64,000 nucleotides of DNA from Ensifer adhaerens. Its GTDB lineage: Bacteria > Pseudomonadota > Alphaproteobacteria > Rhizobiales > Rhizobiaceae. Positions 1 through 8,896 of the stretch are shown here, in pieces. A program made the translations under genes and the position numbers. The notes under the pieces were generated by a model, which did not search any database, was not told the origin of the DNA, and saw nothing but the letters and a program-made list of their open reading frames with translations. The DNA is taken from NCBI RefSeq assembly GCF_002007205.1, contig NZ_LAZS01000008.1, positions 124,001-188,000 on the forward strand, written 5' to 3'. Each line of letters begins with the position of its first letter. The stretch's first letter is position 1.

Positions 1-1938
1 TGTTCTCGAGTTCTCTGCCTTATCGAGCTTGGCGTCCATGAAGGTGACGCCACCAAGCAAACGAACGCCGTCAACCGGTTCGCCATAGGCTGACAGCTCG
101 ATGCCTCGGTTCACCTGCAGGCCGTCGACGGCGAAGACGCCGCCGGTTGTCAAACCGTTTGGCTGCCTGATCTCGAACAGCGCTGCGCCGAGCATTACTT
201 CGCCGAGGTCGTATTTGAAGCCGATTTCCTTCTGCTTGCTGACAACAGGGGGGAATATCTGGTTGCTGTTCAGAGCGTTGGACGGCGGCGTCGGTCCCTC
301 GGTTAGGGCTTCCACGTAGTTGCCGTAGACAGAGAAGCTGTCGGTGACGTTTACGAGTGCCGCGACAGCAGGGCTGAACCGGCCTTCCTCGTAATAGTAG
401 GTCTGTTGACCGAGCGGCACGGCGCCGGGACGCGTATTGTATCCTCGTACACGCATTTCCTGATAGCGCCCGCCGACCGTCAGCTGGAATCGATCTTCGG
501 CGAACGAAAGCGTATCGGAGATCGCGACGCTGGTCGCGAGTAGGTCCGAAAACGCATGCAGGTCGTTCGAGCGCGGAAGCCCGCCCGTATTGACCCAATC
601 GCTCGGCACATAGATCGGATTGTAGATGTTGGTCATGTAGCTTCTGAAGCCGAGCCTACCCGGATGGAAGTAGCCGCGGTTATTCTCGTTGAGCGCTCGG
701 CTCACAGAAACGCTGAGCTGATGACCGACGGGTCCGGTATCGAACTCCGAGCGGAGACCAACCTCACCCGAGACCCCCTGGATCTCCTGCGGATTGTAGC
801 CGAACTCGGCCAGCGCATCGCCATTGGGATTTTGAATGGTGTAGGACGTGCTCAGGAAGTCCTCGCGGTAACGGCTGATGCCGCCGGCGGCGTAAACAGT
901 GGTGTTGTCCAGCACGTCGAACTCGATGCGACCAGCGACCATGTTGTGCTCGCTGTCGTGGTACTCGAACGGATTGGACGTGTTGATCCGGCCGTCGGGC
1001 GCTTCCGGGATTTTGATGCCTGGCGCTGCCGCATTGAACAGCGAGGCTGGCGCATTAATGTTCTGTTTAGAATGGTTGAGATCGAGCGAGGCGCGCACCC
1101 GGTCGCCGCGATAGTCGAGCCCGAGCGACAGCACGCCGATCTCGTTCTCGTTGTGATCAAGCGCTGTGTCGCCGCCGCGATAGGAGCCGTTGAAGCGGAC
1201 GCCCCACTCACCTTCCGGTCCGAAGCGGCGGCCGACGTCGAGATGCGTCCACAGTTGCGAGTCCGAGAGGTAAGTGGTCGTCAGCCGCGTCAGCGGCTCA
1301 TCGGTGGCGCGCTTGGGCACCAGGTTGATGGTGCCGCCGACGCGGCCGACGCCCCCGTTGACCAGCGTGCTCGGGCCCTTCAGGACCTCGACGCGCTCGA
1401 TACCCTCAAGGGGGCTGCGGCGCGGATTGGTCAGATAGAAGAGGCCGTCATAGGCTGTATCCAGGTTGGTGACCGAGAAGCCGCGAATGAAGAAGGAATC
1501 GCGTTCGCTGAAGGCCGGCGCGTCCGCGCGCACGGACGGATCGTTGAGCGTGATGTCGGCGATCGTTCGCGCCTGCTGATCGCGGATCAGCTTGTCCGTA
1601 TAGCCGGTGATGCTGAACGGCGTTTCTTTGACAGAACGGTTGCCGAGCGCGCCGAGCCGCGCGCCGGTCGCCATCTGACCGCCGGCATAGGGAGCCGAGG
1701 GCTGGCCGATGGTGCCGGTCTCGGGTGGCTGGCCGCCCGTCTGCCCGACCGCCACGATGGGTGCCAGTTTCGTCGCACCGCCCGATTGGCTTTCGGCCTG
1801 CGCCGGGGCTTCGACCCGTTTGGTCTTGCGCGTCTCCTGAGCCGACGCCACCACGGCGGACATCGCCAGCAGCGACACGCCCGCCAGCACCACCTTGCCT
1901 CGCCGACGCGAAACCGAATTGAACTTGCCCCTTGCCAT
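1..1938 (-). CDS. TonB-dependent siderophore receptor (3' end beyond the window)
   Basis: Outer-membrane gated channel that imports ferric siderophores using TonB energy. The frame is open from an ATG at 1938 to the window edge (646 codons seen), so the last strands of the barrel are missing. Residues 1-33 form a signal peptide ending ASA. A TonB-box-like LAPIVAV follows near residue 59. The plug domain spans about 100-235, with ETPFSIT, the FFIRGF motif, and the VEVLKGPSTLVNG and GGTINLVPK motifs typical of FhuE/FoxA/FpvA-type receptors. The rest is beta-barrel, with alternating aromatic strands. There is no N-terminal secretin/STN domain, so it probably does not signal to an anti-sigma factor. 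The siderophore cannot be told from the sequence. The long frame on the opposite strand is an antisense artefact. Confidence 0.93.
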   Translation of the reverse strand, partial: MARGKFNSVSRRRGKVVLAGVSLLAMSAVVASAQETRKTKRVEAPAQAESQSGGATKLAPIVAVGQTGGQPPETGTIGQPSAPYAGGQMATGARLGALGNRSVKETPFSITGYTDKLIRDQQARTIADITLNDPSVRADAPAFSERDSFFIRGFSVTNLDTAYDGLFYLTNPRRSPLEGIERVEVLKGPSTLVNGGVGRVGGTINLVPKRATDEPLTRLTTTYLSDSQLWTHLDVGRRFGPEGEWGVRFNGSYRGGDTALDHNENEIGVLSLGLDYRGDRVRASLDLNHSKQNINAPASLFNAAAPGIKIPEAPDGRINTSNPFEYHDSEHNMVAGRIEFDVLDNTTVYAAGGISRYREDFLSTSYTIQNPNGDALAEFGYNPQEIQGVSGEVGLRSEFDTGPVGHQLSVSVSRALNENNRGYFHPGRLGFRSYMTNIYNPIYVPSDWVNTGGLPRSNDLHAFSDLLATSVAISDTLSFAEDRFQLTVGGRYQEMRVRGYNTRPGAVPLGQQTYYYEEGRFSPAVAALVNVTDSFSVYGNYVEALTEGPTPPSNALNSNQIFPPVVSKQKEIGFKYDLGEVMLGAALFEIRQPNGLTTGGVFAVDGLQVNRGIELSAYGEPVDGVRLLGGVTFMDAKLDKAENSRT

Positions 1939-1991
1939 TCTCTTACCCCTGTAACTTCGATAAACGTGAATTGCGTATCCGCCGCGGTTGT

Positions 1992-2007
1992 CGGCCAAAT
2001 TTGGCCG
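1992..2007. promoter_or_regulatory. 16-bp perfect palindrome upstream of the siderophore receptor
   Basis: CGGCCAAATTTGGCCG is a perfect palindrome with no spacer. It ends 54 bases before the receptor ATG, where an operator or a 5' leader hairpin would sit. It does not match the RirA or Irr consensus that usually controls iron genes in rhizobia, so the cognate regulator is unknown. Confidence 0.4.
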
Positions 2008-2301
2008 TCGCTCAGAACGCGACGCACGCGCCCTCACCGTTCCTAAAAACGGCGCAAGGCGTCCCCCGGACATTGCGTTCAGTTGCGGTTATTTCGACCG
2101 ACAGACCGGCCTTGTTCGTAAGAGCTCGCTTCGGCAAAGCGGGAGCGCAACGGGCCCTTCGGTCATTGCAAATTCGGTCGCAGCCATACGGACCGGTCGC
2201 CGCAGAAACTGTCGGCGATAACGGGGTATCCCACCTTCGGGAACGCTCTTGGGACTGGGCGACATTGCAATCATCGGCAGTGAAACATGAACTATAACAA
2301 C

Positions 2302-2327
2302 GACCTAAAACTTGATTTTTTAGGTCA
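2302..2327. promoter_or_regulatory. Inverted repeat containing an IRO-box-like TGA-N9-TCA
   Basis: GACCTAAAA and TTTTAGGTC form 9-bp arms around a 7-base loop. The right part also reads TGATTTTTTAGGTCA (2313-2327), which fits the TGA-N9-TCA shape of rhizobial RirA (IRO) boxes. It lies about 375 bases upstream of the receptor start, which is far for a direct operator. It would make sense only if the promoter is here and the leader is long. Confidence 0.3.
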
Positions 2328-2611
2328 AGTCTATGCACCTATAGTCGGATTCGGCTTGCCGTCCACGCTTTTTATGCGCGAATTCAGTGGTTAACGGTAA
2401 ACCGGGCGCCGGTGATGAACGGGAATCGGCCGCGGCCGAGGAAAAGGGAGCGTCCGACGCAGGTCGGTGCGCAGCGCAGCCAACGCCAATGCGGACGCTC
2501 CGATCGGAAGCTGCCCTCATGCAAAGGCCGGCAGAAAGCAGGATGATTTGATCGATGTAGCCGCATCCGCGCAAGGTCACCCCCTTCGGACCCACGCGGC
2601 TCGCCCGAGTG

Positions 2612-3586
2612 TCAGGCCCGGAAGCGATCGAAGGCGGTCAGGCGCTTGATCGGCGGATCGGCTTCCTTCCAGCGATAGATCTCCGAGCGCAGGTAGCCGA
2701 GCTCGTCCTCGAGCGCTGAATCGGCGACCTCGATCCACCAGGATTTCGGACGGCCGTCGCTTCCGTCAGACCAGCGATAACCGCGCGCCTTCAGATGATC
2801 CTTCATGTCGAACGGGCTGTTTTCCGCGAAGATGCGGACGCGCGATCGTTGGCTTGCCTCGTAGAGTTCGGCAAAGGGCGTGTTCCCGGAGCCGCTATCC
2901 TTGGCAAGGACTTCGAGCAGGGCGAAACAATCGTCGACCGCCCGGTGGCCATCGTGGAAATAGCCGGCCTGCCCGATCAGATAGCCAAGCTTGGTGCCCT
3001 CGAAGCCGCGTGAGGACCAATCGATCTCGGAGACGGAACAGGCCCATGCCTTTCCTTCGAAAACGGGTGAAAAGGCTTCACAAAAAGGACGATCGAAGCC
3101 GGCATTGTGGGCGATAACGAGGTCCGCCTTTTCCATCAGCGTCCGCACTTCGTCGAGATCGATCGTCTTTCCCGCGACCATCTCATTGGTAATGCCGGTG
3201 AGACGGGTGATCTCGGCAGGGATCGGATTGCTCGGCTGCCGCAGGCCGCCAAAAACGCCCGTCACATCCCCGAGGTTTCCCTTCTCATCGAAGGTAAAAG
3301 CGATCAGCCCGATCTCGATGATCTCGTCCTTGCGATGGCTGAGCCCGGTGGTCTCGGTATCGAGGATGACCCCATGCAGCGGAAAGCCGGGGCGAGCAAC
3401 AGGCACCACGTCGCGCGGCACCAGCCGCTGCAGCAGGCGATAGCGACCCGTCGCCTGAAGGTGACGGACCATATCGTCCTCGGTCAGCGATGCGCGCTTG
3501 ACCGCCTGTCCACCGCTTGCCTTTTTGGAAGTTGCCTCGTCCGAAACAAAGAGGTCGAACTGCTGCGTCATTCGGTTGTCCCGCAC
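2612..3586 (-). CDS. 3'-5' exonuclease, DnaQ/DEDDh family
   Basis: Predicted DNA-degrading exonuclease of the DNA polymerase III epsilon superfamily. All catalytic positions are visible: D76 and E78 in DTETTG (Exo I), D165 in HNAGFDRPF (Exo II), and H214 and D219 in HRAVDD (Exo III, DEDDh type). The N-terminal 70 residues are an extension without a clear domain, and about 80 residues follow the nuclease core. This makes it longer than the epsilon subunit and without a helicase, BRCT or UvrC domain. An in-frame ATG at residue 6 is an equally likely start. It stands alone between the receptor and the autotransporter, so its cellular role (repair, RNA trimming or other) cannot be assigned. Confidence 0.85.
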   Translation of the reverse strand: MRDNRMTQQFDLFVSDEATSKKASGGQAVKRASLTEDDMVRHLQATGRYRLLQRLVPRDVVPVARPGFPLHGVILDTETTGLSHRKDEIIEIGLIAFTFDEKGNLGDVTGVFGGLRQPSNPIPAEITRLTGITNEMVAGKTIDLDEVRTLMEKADLVIAHNAGFDRPFCEAFSPVFEGKAWACSVSEIDWSSRGFEGTKLGYLIGQAGYFHDGHRAVDDCFALLEVLAKDSGSGNTPFAELYEASQRSRVRIFAENSPFDMKDHLKARGYRWSDGSDGRPKSWWIEVADSALEDELGYLRSEIYRWKEADPPIKRLTAFDRFRA

Positions 3587-4089
3587 ATTAACGACTCACA
3601 CGTCTGTGTTCCAGAATAGCGGCTAACAGGAATGCTTCCCAGCAAATCGGGAAGAATGATGGGGACTACCGCTTGCGTAAGCCCGAGGGCCGACAGGGCT
3701 CAATCACGAAAACGGTGCCTGCCCGAGCCGACACGGCGCCCCCCGGGGCAAAGCAAGGATGGGGAGAACGCCGCTCGAAAAGCCTTCGGCGGCATCTGCC
3801 GCCCTGTCCTCGCAAACGCAGAACGGGAACGGCAGTGCCGCAGCAGACATCGCGAGAAGATGAATGTCCCCAGGCAAAATTACTAAATCTGCACGTGTGT
3901 GGCAAGAAGGCTACAGCCACACGTATGCGAACCAGCAATAAGTAACACTTATGACTTGCTGGAGTTCTGTTGGTGTCAACCGACCGACGGCAATCGGGGG
4001 ACAATCCAGACGAAAGACGCGTGTGACGAAGGCCTTGCCTTCTCGCCACGTACGCTTGCGTTTGGCATTCGTGGTGGGGCATTTTTTCG
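3587..4089. other. Intergenic region upstream of the autotransporter
   Basis: About 500 bases with no supported gene. It separates two divergently transcribed genes and so should hold both promoters. Near its right side, ATAAGT-AAC-ACTTAT (3938-3952) is a perfect short inverted repeat, and a GTGTGGC/GCCACAC pair (3897-3922) can fold into a hairpin. Either could be a regulatory site for the autotransporter gene. Confidence 0.5.
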
Positions 4090-7000
4090 ATGGCGTATTC
4101 CTGTCGTGACTCTGGGCGAGAAATCGTTGCTCCACGAAGTTCTTCTCCCGTCGCGCAGCCCATGGCCCGCCCCAAGCGCCCGGCAGGTCTGCCCCGTTGG
4201 AGCAAGGCGGTCGCCACCTGGCTTGCGACGTTCCTTGTCGCGCTGCTGGTGGCCGGCAACGCCTACGCTCTTTCCACCGCCTGCAATGAGATCAACGCCA
4301 ATTGGTCGAATGTTTCGCGGGGCGCTCCGGATACGTGGTTCGACGGCTTCTATTCGTCGTTCGATCCGGGTGAGGAACTCACCTATACAGCCATCGTGAC
4401 CAACAGCAGCGCCTTGGAAAAGAGCCGCGGCAAGGCTGGCGCGTCGTTCGGCGTTTCACAGAACCCCGACTATGACACGAGGCTGGTCGCGCACATCGTC
4501 GGTGAGAATGAACCGGATGACTTTACGCGTTCCGGCAGCATCCCGCTCGATCCGGCGCAGTCATACTGGGTGTACGTGGCAGGCGGCGCCGAGAGCGGCG
4601 TCGCGACGGTTACGGTCACATGCCGCTCGACGCTGTTGCCGCCCACGGTCACGTCGATCTCGCCTGCATCCGGCCTGACAGTGGACGCGACCGCCGTCAC
4701 AATCAGCGGCACCGATTTTACCGGCACGACAGGTGTTACTTTCGGCGGAACCGCTGCCACGTCGGTCGTCGTCGTCAGTGCCACGCAGATTACCGCCGTC
4801 GCGCCGACCCATGCGGCTGGCGCAGTCGATGTCGTCGTCACCAACCCGGCCGGGACAGGGACGCTTCCCGGAGGGTTCACCTATATCGCGCCATCAATCG
4901 ACGCGACGCTCAGCCTCCTCTCCCCGAGCACGGGGACACTGTCGCCTTCGTTCGCTTCAACGACGACGAACTATTCCATAAATGTTCCAAACAGCGTCTC
5001 GTCGCTGTCCCTGACCTCAACGACCACCGACAGCGGAGCGACCGTCTCCATCAATGGCACTCCGGTCGCAAGCGGCTCGCCTTCGGGCGCGATCAGCCTG
5101 GGCGTGGGAATGAACTCCATCTCCGTAACCGTTACCGCGCAGGATCGATCCACTCAGAAGACCTATTCGCTTGTCGTCACGCGCGGCGCACCGTTGTCCC
5201 TCGCCCCGCCAGCCGGCACTTTGGCCCAGGGCACCGTCGGGGCATCCTACGACCTGGATTTCATCGCCTCGGGAGGACTGTCGCCCCGGACCTATTCCCT
5301 TGCGGCGGGCGCACTTCCGGCCGGGTTGACCCTCTCGTCGGCAGGTGCGCTCTCGGGTACGCCGACGTCAGCCAACACCTTCAACTTTTCGATCACGGCC
5401 ACGGATGGCCATAACGAGACGATCACGGCGGCGTATACTCTTAAGATCGTGGCACCGACGATTGCACTTTCGCCTGCGACCTTGCCTGCAGCAACGGTCG
5501 CCGCTGCCTATAACCAGACGATCACCGCAACGGGCGGGTCCAGTCCCTACAGTTACACAGTGCAATCTGGCTCACTGCCGGCGGGACTGAACTTGGCGAG
5601 CAACGGGACACTGTCCGGCACGCCGACGGCTGGAGGAAGTTTCTCGTTCACGGTCATGGCCACCGACGCGTTCGGCAGCATTGGCACGCTGGCCTACACC
5701 CTCACCGTCAACGCTCCGACAATCGCCATATCTCCGGCAAGCCTACCAGGCGGCAATGTCGGCGCGGCCTACAGCCAGACCATTCTGGCCAGCGGTGGAA
5801 CGGCTCCGTATGGTTTTAGCGTCAAGGTTGGCGCATTGCCGCCAGGCATCACGCTTGCCACGGACGGCACCTTGTCGGGCACGCCAACGGCGATCGGCCC
5901 TTCCAACGTCACCATTGAGGTCACGGACAGTTCCACCGGTGCTGGCCCCTATTCCGGCACCCAGACCTACACGTTGCAGATCGGGGCACCGGCGATCACG
6001 CTTTCGCCTGTGACCTTGCCGGCCATATCGATCGGTGCTGCCTACAATCAGGCGATCGTGGCGACCGGTGGAACCGGACCCTACAGCTATACGATGTCTT
6101 CAGGCACAGCCCCGCCCGGGATCGTATTGTTGGGCGACGGAACATTGTCCGGGACGGCAACAGGCAGCGGGAACTTCTCGTTCACCGTCAAAGCGACCGA
6201 CACTCTCGGCAGCATCGGCACTCAGGCCTACACGGTCGTGGTTGGCGCGCCGACGATCACCTTTTCACCGGCAAGCCTTGTGGCCGGAGAAATAGGTGTC
6301 GCCTACGCCCAGCCGGTGACGGCAAACGGGGGAACAGCGCCGTATACCTATTCCCTCGCGTCAGGCACATTGCCAGCCGGCATCACCCTGGCCGCAGACG
6401 GCACCCTTTCCGGCACGCCGACAGCGAGTGGGACCTTCAAAGTCACAATTCGTGCCACCGACAGCTCCAGTGGAACCGGCGGCCCCTTTTTCGCCAGTAA
6501 AGCCTATACGCTGGTGATTGGCGCGCCCACGATCACGCTCTCGCCGGCGACACTGCCTTCCGCGTCGACGGGCACGGCCTATAGCCAAACGTTGATCGCC
6601 AGCGGCGGCGTCAGCCCTTACGGCTATACCGTCACCTCCGGCACGTTGCCGGCAGGCCTCAACCTTGCCGCCAACGGGACGCTCTCCGGCACGCCGACCG
6701 CGAGCGGGAACTCGACGTTCGACGTCCGGGCAACCGACGCCCTCGGCAGAACCGGGGCGCAAAGCTATACACTGGCCGTCAGCACTCCGACGATCACAGT
6801 GGCGCCTTCGGGACTTGCCGCGGGAACGGTCGGCACCGCCTACAGCCAAACGATCTCTGCCAGCGGTGGCGCGGCACCCTATTCCTATTCGGTGACCGCA
6901 GGCACACTTCCGGCGGGGCTCAGCATCGCGGCCGACGGCACCTTGTCAGGAACCCCGACCGCGGCCGGCAGCTCCAACTTCACCGTCACCGCCACGGATG

Positions 7001-8643
7001 CATATGGCACAAGCGGCTCGTCGGCATACGCCCTGACAATCAAGGCTGCATCGCTGACTTTGTCGTTCGTGCCGGCTGCCGGGGCCTTGCCGGCAGCCAT
7101 GGCCGGCGAGAACTACAGCGTCAGCATAGCGGCAAACGGAGGTGTTGGCGCGCTGCTCTACGACGTCAGCAGCGGCAGCCTGCCCAAGGGCATGATCCTG
7201 AACGTTTCCACCGGCGCGCTGACAGGCCCGCTCGACGCAGACGCGACAATCGGGGAACACAGGTTCACGATCAGGGCAACAGACACTGCCGGCAACAGCG
7301 GCACGGCGTCCTATTCCATCACGGTCGAGGCGCGCGAGGTGACAGCGCCCGACAGGACAGTCACCGTTCCCCCCGGCTCTTCGCCGCCGAATGTCTATCT
7401 GAACGCTGGCGCGACCGGCGGCCCCTTCACCTCGGCCGCCGTCGCATTCGTCCAGCCGCCGAACGCGGGAAGGGCTGAGATCATCGAAGGTGAACTTGCG
7501 GCCGCCGGCAGCTTCACACCGGTCGGATACTATCTGAAGTTCACCCCGAACCCTGCCTTCTCGGGGACCGCCGTCGTCGGCTACAGACTGTCGAGCGCCA
7601 GCGGCGCGTCGAACGTCGCCAGCATTTCCTATCGCATCGGCTTTGATCCTCTGCATGTCGCCGATGAAGTCGACCGTCTCGTCCGTGGTTTTGTCGAAAC
7701 CCGACAGAACCTCATCTCCTCGACGCTGAAGGTGCCGGGTCTGCTCGATCGGCGGAGAAACGCAACGAGCAGCGATCCGGTCACGACGCGCGTGTCGCCG
7801 TCAGCCGACGGCATTACGCTTGGTTTTGCCACCAGCCTCTCGCAGATCGAGGCGGCCCGCAAGACCGCCGAAGGCGCCGAAACGCAGGCCGATCCCATGC
7901 TCTCGCCCTTCGACGTCTGGATCGACGGCACGTTCCTGATGCACAAGCGCGATCAGAACGACGGCCGGTGGGGCAATTTCGGAATGTTCTCAGCGGGGGC
8001 CGACTACCTCATCAACGAAAAGGCACTCGTCGGTCTATCCTTCCATTTCGACCGCATGAGCGACCCGACGGAGGAGGATGCCGAACTGACCGGCAACGGT
8101 TGGCTCGCCGGCCCCTACGCCTCGTTCGAGATCGGCAAGGGCGTGTTCCTCGACACGAGCCTGCTCTATGGCGGCTCCTGGAACGACATCGACACGGCGT
8201 TCTTCGACGGCTCGTTCGACACGACTCGCTGGCTGTGGGACACCAAGCTGCAGGGACAATGGCTGATCGATGAGGACACGATCCTGACGCCAAAACTCAG
8301 GGCGGTTTTCTTCAACGAAAAGGTCGATGACTATAGCGTCTCGAACGGCGCCGGCGGGACCGTATCCCTCGACGGCTTTACCGAGCAGCAGTGGCGCTTC
8401 AGCGCCGGTGCGGAAATCGAGCGCAGCTACGAGCTCGAAAACGGCTTGACGCTAACGCCGCGGATGGGCGCCAGCGTCGGCTTTGCCGCACTCGACAACA
8501 GCGGTGCTTTCGGCACGTTGTCGGCGGGCGTCGATCTCTCCAACGACATCAACTGGAACCTGGACGCGGCCCTGCTTTTCAACATCGAAGAAGATGGCGA
8601 ACAGGCCGCTGGCGGCAGAGTGGGGATCAGCGTGCGCTTCTAA
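4090..8643 (+). CDS. Large autotransporter adhesin-like protein with IPT, cadherin-like and eight He_PIG repeats
   Basis: Predicted type V secreted or surface-exposed protein. A hydrophobic segment ending GNAYA (about residues 40-60) is the signal peptide, and a unique cysteine-containing head follows to about 181. An IPT/TIG domain (184-270) and a cadherin-like beta-sandwich (270-365) come next. Eight tandem Ig-like He_PIG units of about 87 residues run from 367 to 1080, each with LPAGL-type and GTLSGTPT signatures. A further Ig-like region (1080-1180) leads to a C-terminal autotransporter beta-barrel (about 1275-1517) ending in Phe. The start is uncertain: the ATG at 4162 (MARPKRPAG) gives a tidier signal peptide, but neither start has a strong ribosome site. 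The likely role is adhesion to surfaces, hosts or other cells. Confidence 0.88.
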   Translation: MAYSCRDSGREIVAPRSSSPVAQPMARPKRPAGLPRWSKAVATWLATFLVALLVAGNAYALSTACNEINANWSNVSRGAPDTWFDGFYSSFDPGEELTYTAIVTNSSALEKSRGKAGASFGVSQNPDYDTRLVAHIVGENEPDDFTRSGSIPLDPAQSYWVYVAGGAESGVATVTVTCRSTLLPPTVTSISPASGLTVDATAVTISGTDFTGTTGVTFGGTAATSVVVVSATQITAVAPTHAAGAVDVVVTNPAGTGTLPGGFTYIAPSIDATLSLLSPSTGTLSPSFASTTTNYSINVPNSVSSLSLTSTTTDSGATVSINGTPVASGSPSGAISLGVGMNSISVTVTAQDRSTQKTYSLVVTRGAPLSLAPPAGTLAQGTVGASYDLDFIASGGLSPRTYSLAAGALPAGLTLSSAGALSGTPTSANTFNFSITATDGHNETITAAYTLKIVAPTIALSPATLPAATVAAAYNQTITATGGSSPYSYTVQSGSLPAGLNLASNGTLSGTPTAGGSFSFTVMATDAFGSIGTLAYTLTVNAPTIAISPASLPGGNVGAAYSQTILASGGTAPYGFSVKVGALPPGITLATDGTLSGTPTAIGPSNVTIEVTDSSTGAGPYSGTQTYTLQIGAPAITLSPVTLPAISIGAAYNQAIVATGGTGPYSYTMSSGTAPPGIVLLGDGTLSGTATGSGNFSFTVKATDTLGSIGTQAYTVVVGAPTITFSPASLVAGEIGVAYAQPVTANGGTAPYTYSLASGTLPAGITLAADGTLSGTPTASGTFKVTIRATDSSSGTGGPFFASKAYTLVIGAPTITLSPATLPSASTGTAYSQTLIASGGVSPYGYTVTSGTLPAGLNLAANGTLSGTPTASGNSTFDVRATDALGRTGAQSYTLAVSTPTITVAPSGLAAGTVGTAYSQTISASGGAAPYSYSVTAGTLPAGLSIAADGTLSGTPTAAGSSNFTVTATDAYGTSGSSAYALTIKAASLTLSFVPAAGALPAAMAGENYSVSIAANGGVGALLYDVSSGSLPKGMILNVSTGALTGPLDADATIGEHRFTIRATDTAGNSGTASYSITVEAREVTAPDRTVTVPPGSSPPNVYLNAGATGGPFTSAAVAFVQPPNAGRAEIIEGELAAAGSFTPVGYYLKFTPNPAFSGTAVVGYRLSSASGASNVASISYRIGFDPLHVADEVDRLVRGFVETRQNLISSTLKVPGLLDRRRNATSSDPVTTRVSPSADGITLGFATSLSQIEAARKTAEGAETQADPMLSPFDVWIDGTFLMHKRDQNDGRWGNFGMFSAGADYLINEKALVGLSFHFDRMSDPTEEDAELTGNGWLAGPYASFEIGKGVFLDTSLLYGGSWNDIDTAFFDGSFDTTRWLWDTKLQGQWLIDEDTILTPKLRAVFFNEKVDDYSVSNGAGGTVSLDGFTEQQWRFSAGAEIERSYELENGLTLTPRMGASVGFAALDNSGAFGTLSAGVDLSNDINWNLDAALLFNIEEDGEQAAGGRVGISVRF
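5188..7330 (+). repeat. Eight in-frame He_PIG coding repeats
   Basis: Tandem units of roughly 260-285 bases encode Ig-fold modules. Units 2, 4, 6 and 7 have a shorter EF region ending in a TDA(F/L/Y)G-type motif. Units 3 and 5 carry a longer TDSSTGAGPYSG-type insertion, giving a partly alternating long/short pattern. Unit 8 is the most diverged. The divergence between units argues for old duplications rather than recent slippage. Confidence 0.8.
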
Positions 8644-8726
8644 CGGCGCCATCGAATGGCAGCGGCCTGCGCCGACAGTCCGCCGCACTTTCAGCGCACG
8701 CACAGGCTTCCCGGGAAAAACAAAAA

Positions 8727-8757
8727 CGATCGGGGCGGTTTGCCGCCGCCCCGATCG
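8727..8757 (+). terminator. Rho-independent terminator after the autotransporter
   Basis: A 12-bp GC-rich stem, CGATCGGGGCGG paired with CCGCCCCGATCG, surrounds a 7-base loop. It lies 84 bases after the autotransporter stop codon. The downstream side is T-rich (ATTTGTTTGG) and the upstream side is A-rich, so it may work in both directions. Confidence 0.7.
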
Positions 8758-8800
8758 CAGATTTGTTTGGTGCGTGCGCTGCGGCTGGGTCCAGGGCGCC

Positions 8801-8896
8801 GTGCGTTCATCCGAACGCACAAAGGACGCTCTAGCACTCGATTCTAGAGCATCTTTCCGCCCGCAAGTGATTCCACTTGAAGGCAGGATGCTCTAG
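8801..8896. repeat. Dispersed palindromic intergenic repeat
   Basis: GTGCGTTC-ATCC-GAACGCAC (8801-8820) is a perfect inverted repeat. A second, larger inverted repeat has CTAGAGCATC (8844-8853) and GATGCTCTAG (8887-8896) as arms, with a nested AAGTG/CACTT. The TAG stop codon of the chemotaxis gene lies inside the right arm. A near copy of the first part occurs at 28365-28384, so this is a genome-dispersed element. Confidence 0.65.

Larger units (their letters stand above)
1939..2611. other. Intergenic region upstream of the siderophore receptor
   Basis: A stretch of 673 bases without a convincing gene. Small frames exist on both strands, but none shows a recognisable domain or a good ribosome site. 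It lies upstream of the receptor gene and downstream of the end of the exonuclease gene. It holds two palindromes, listed separately, that may be receptor operators. Confidence 0.6.

Noticed and set aside
556-2046. Long open frame on the plus strand across the siderophore receptor gene
   Set aside because: It is the antisense of a clearly conserved TonB-dependent receptor and its translation has no recognisable domain. High GC removes stop codons from this frame.
2012-2338. Small minus-strand frame in the gap upstream of the siderophore receptor
   Set aside because: The translation is low-complexity with many Arg and Cys, no ribosome site and no recognisable family.
3666-4259. Minus-strand frame of 197 codons before the autotransporter
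   Set aside because: It overlaps the autotransporter signal peptide in antisense and has no domain or ribosome site.
5188-7330. Tandem repeats considered as a CRISPR or satellite array
   Set aside because: The units are 260-285 bases, diverged and in frame, and encode Ig-like domains.
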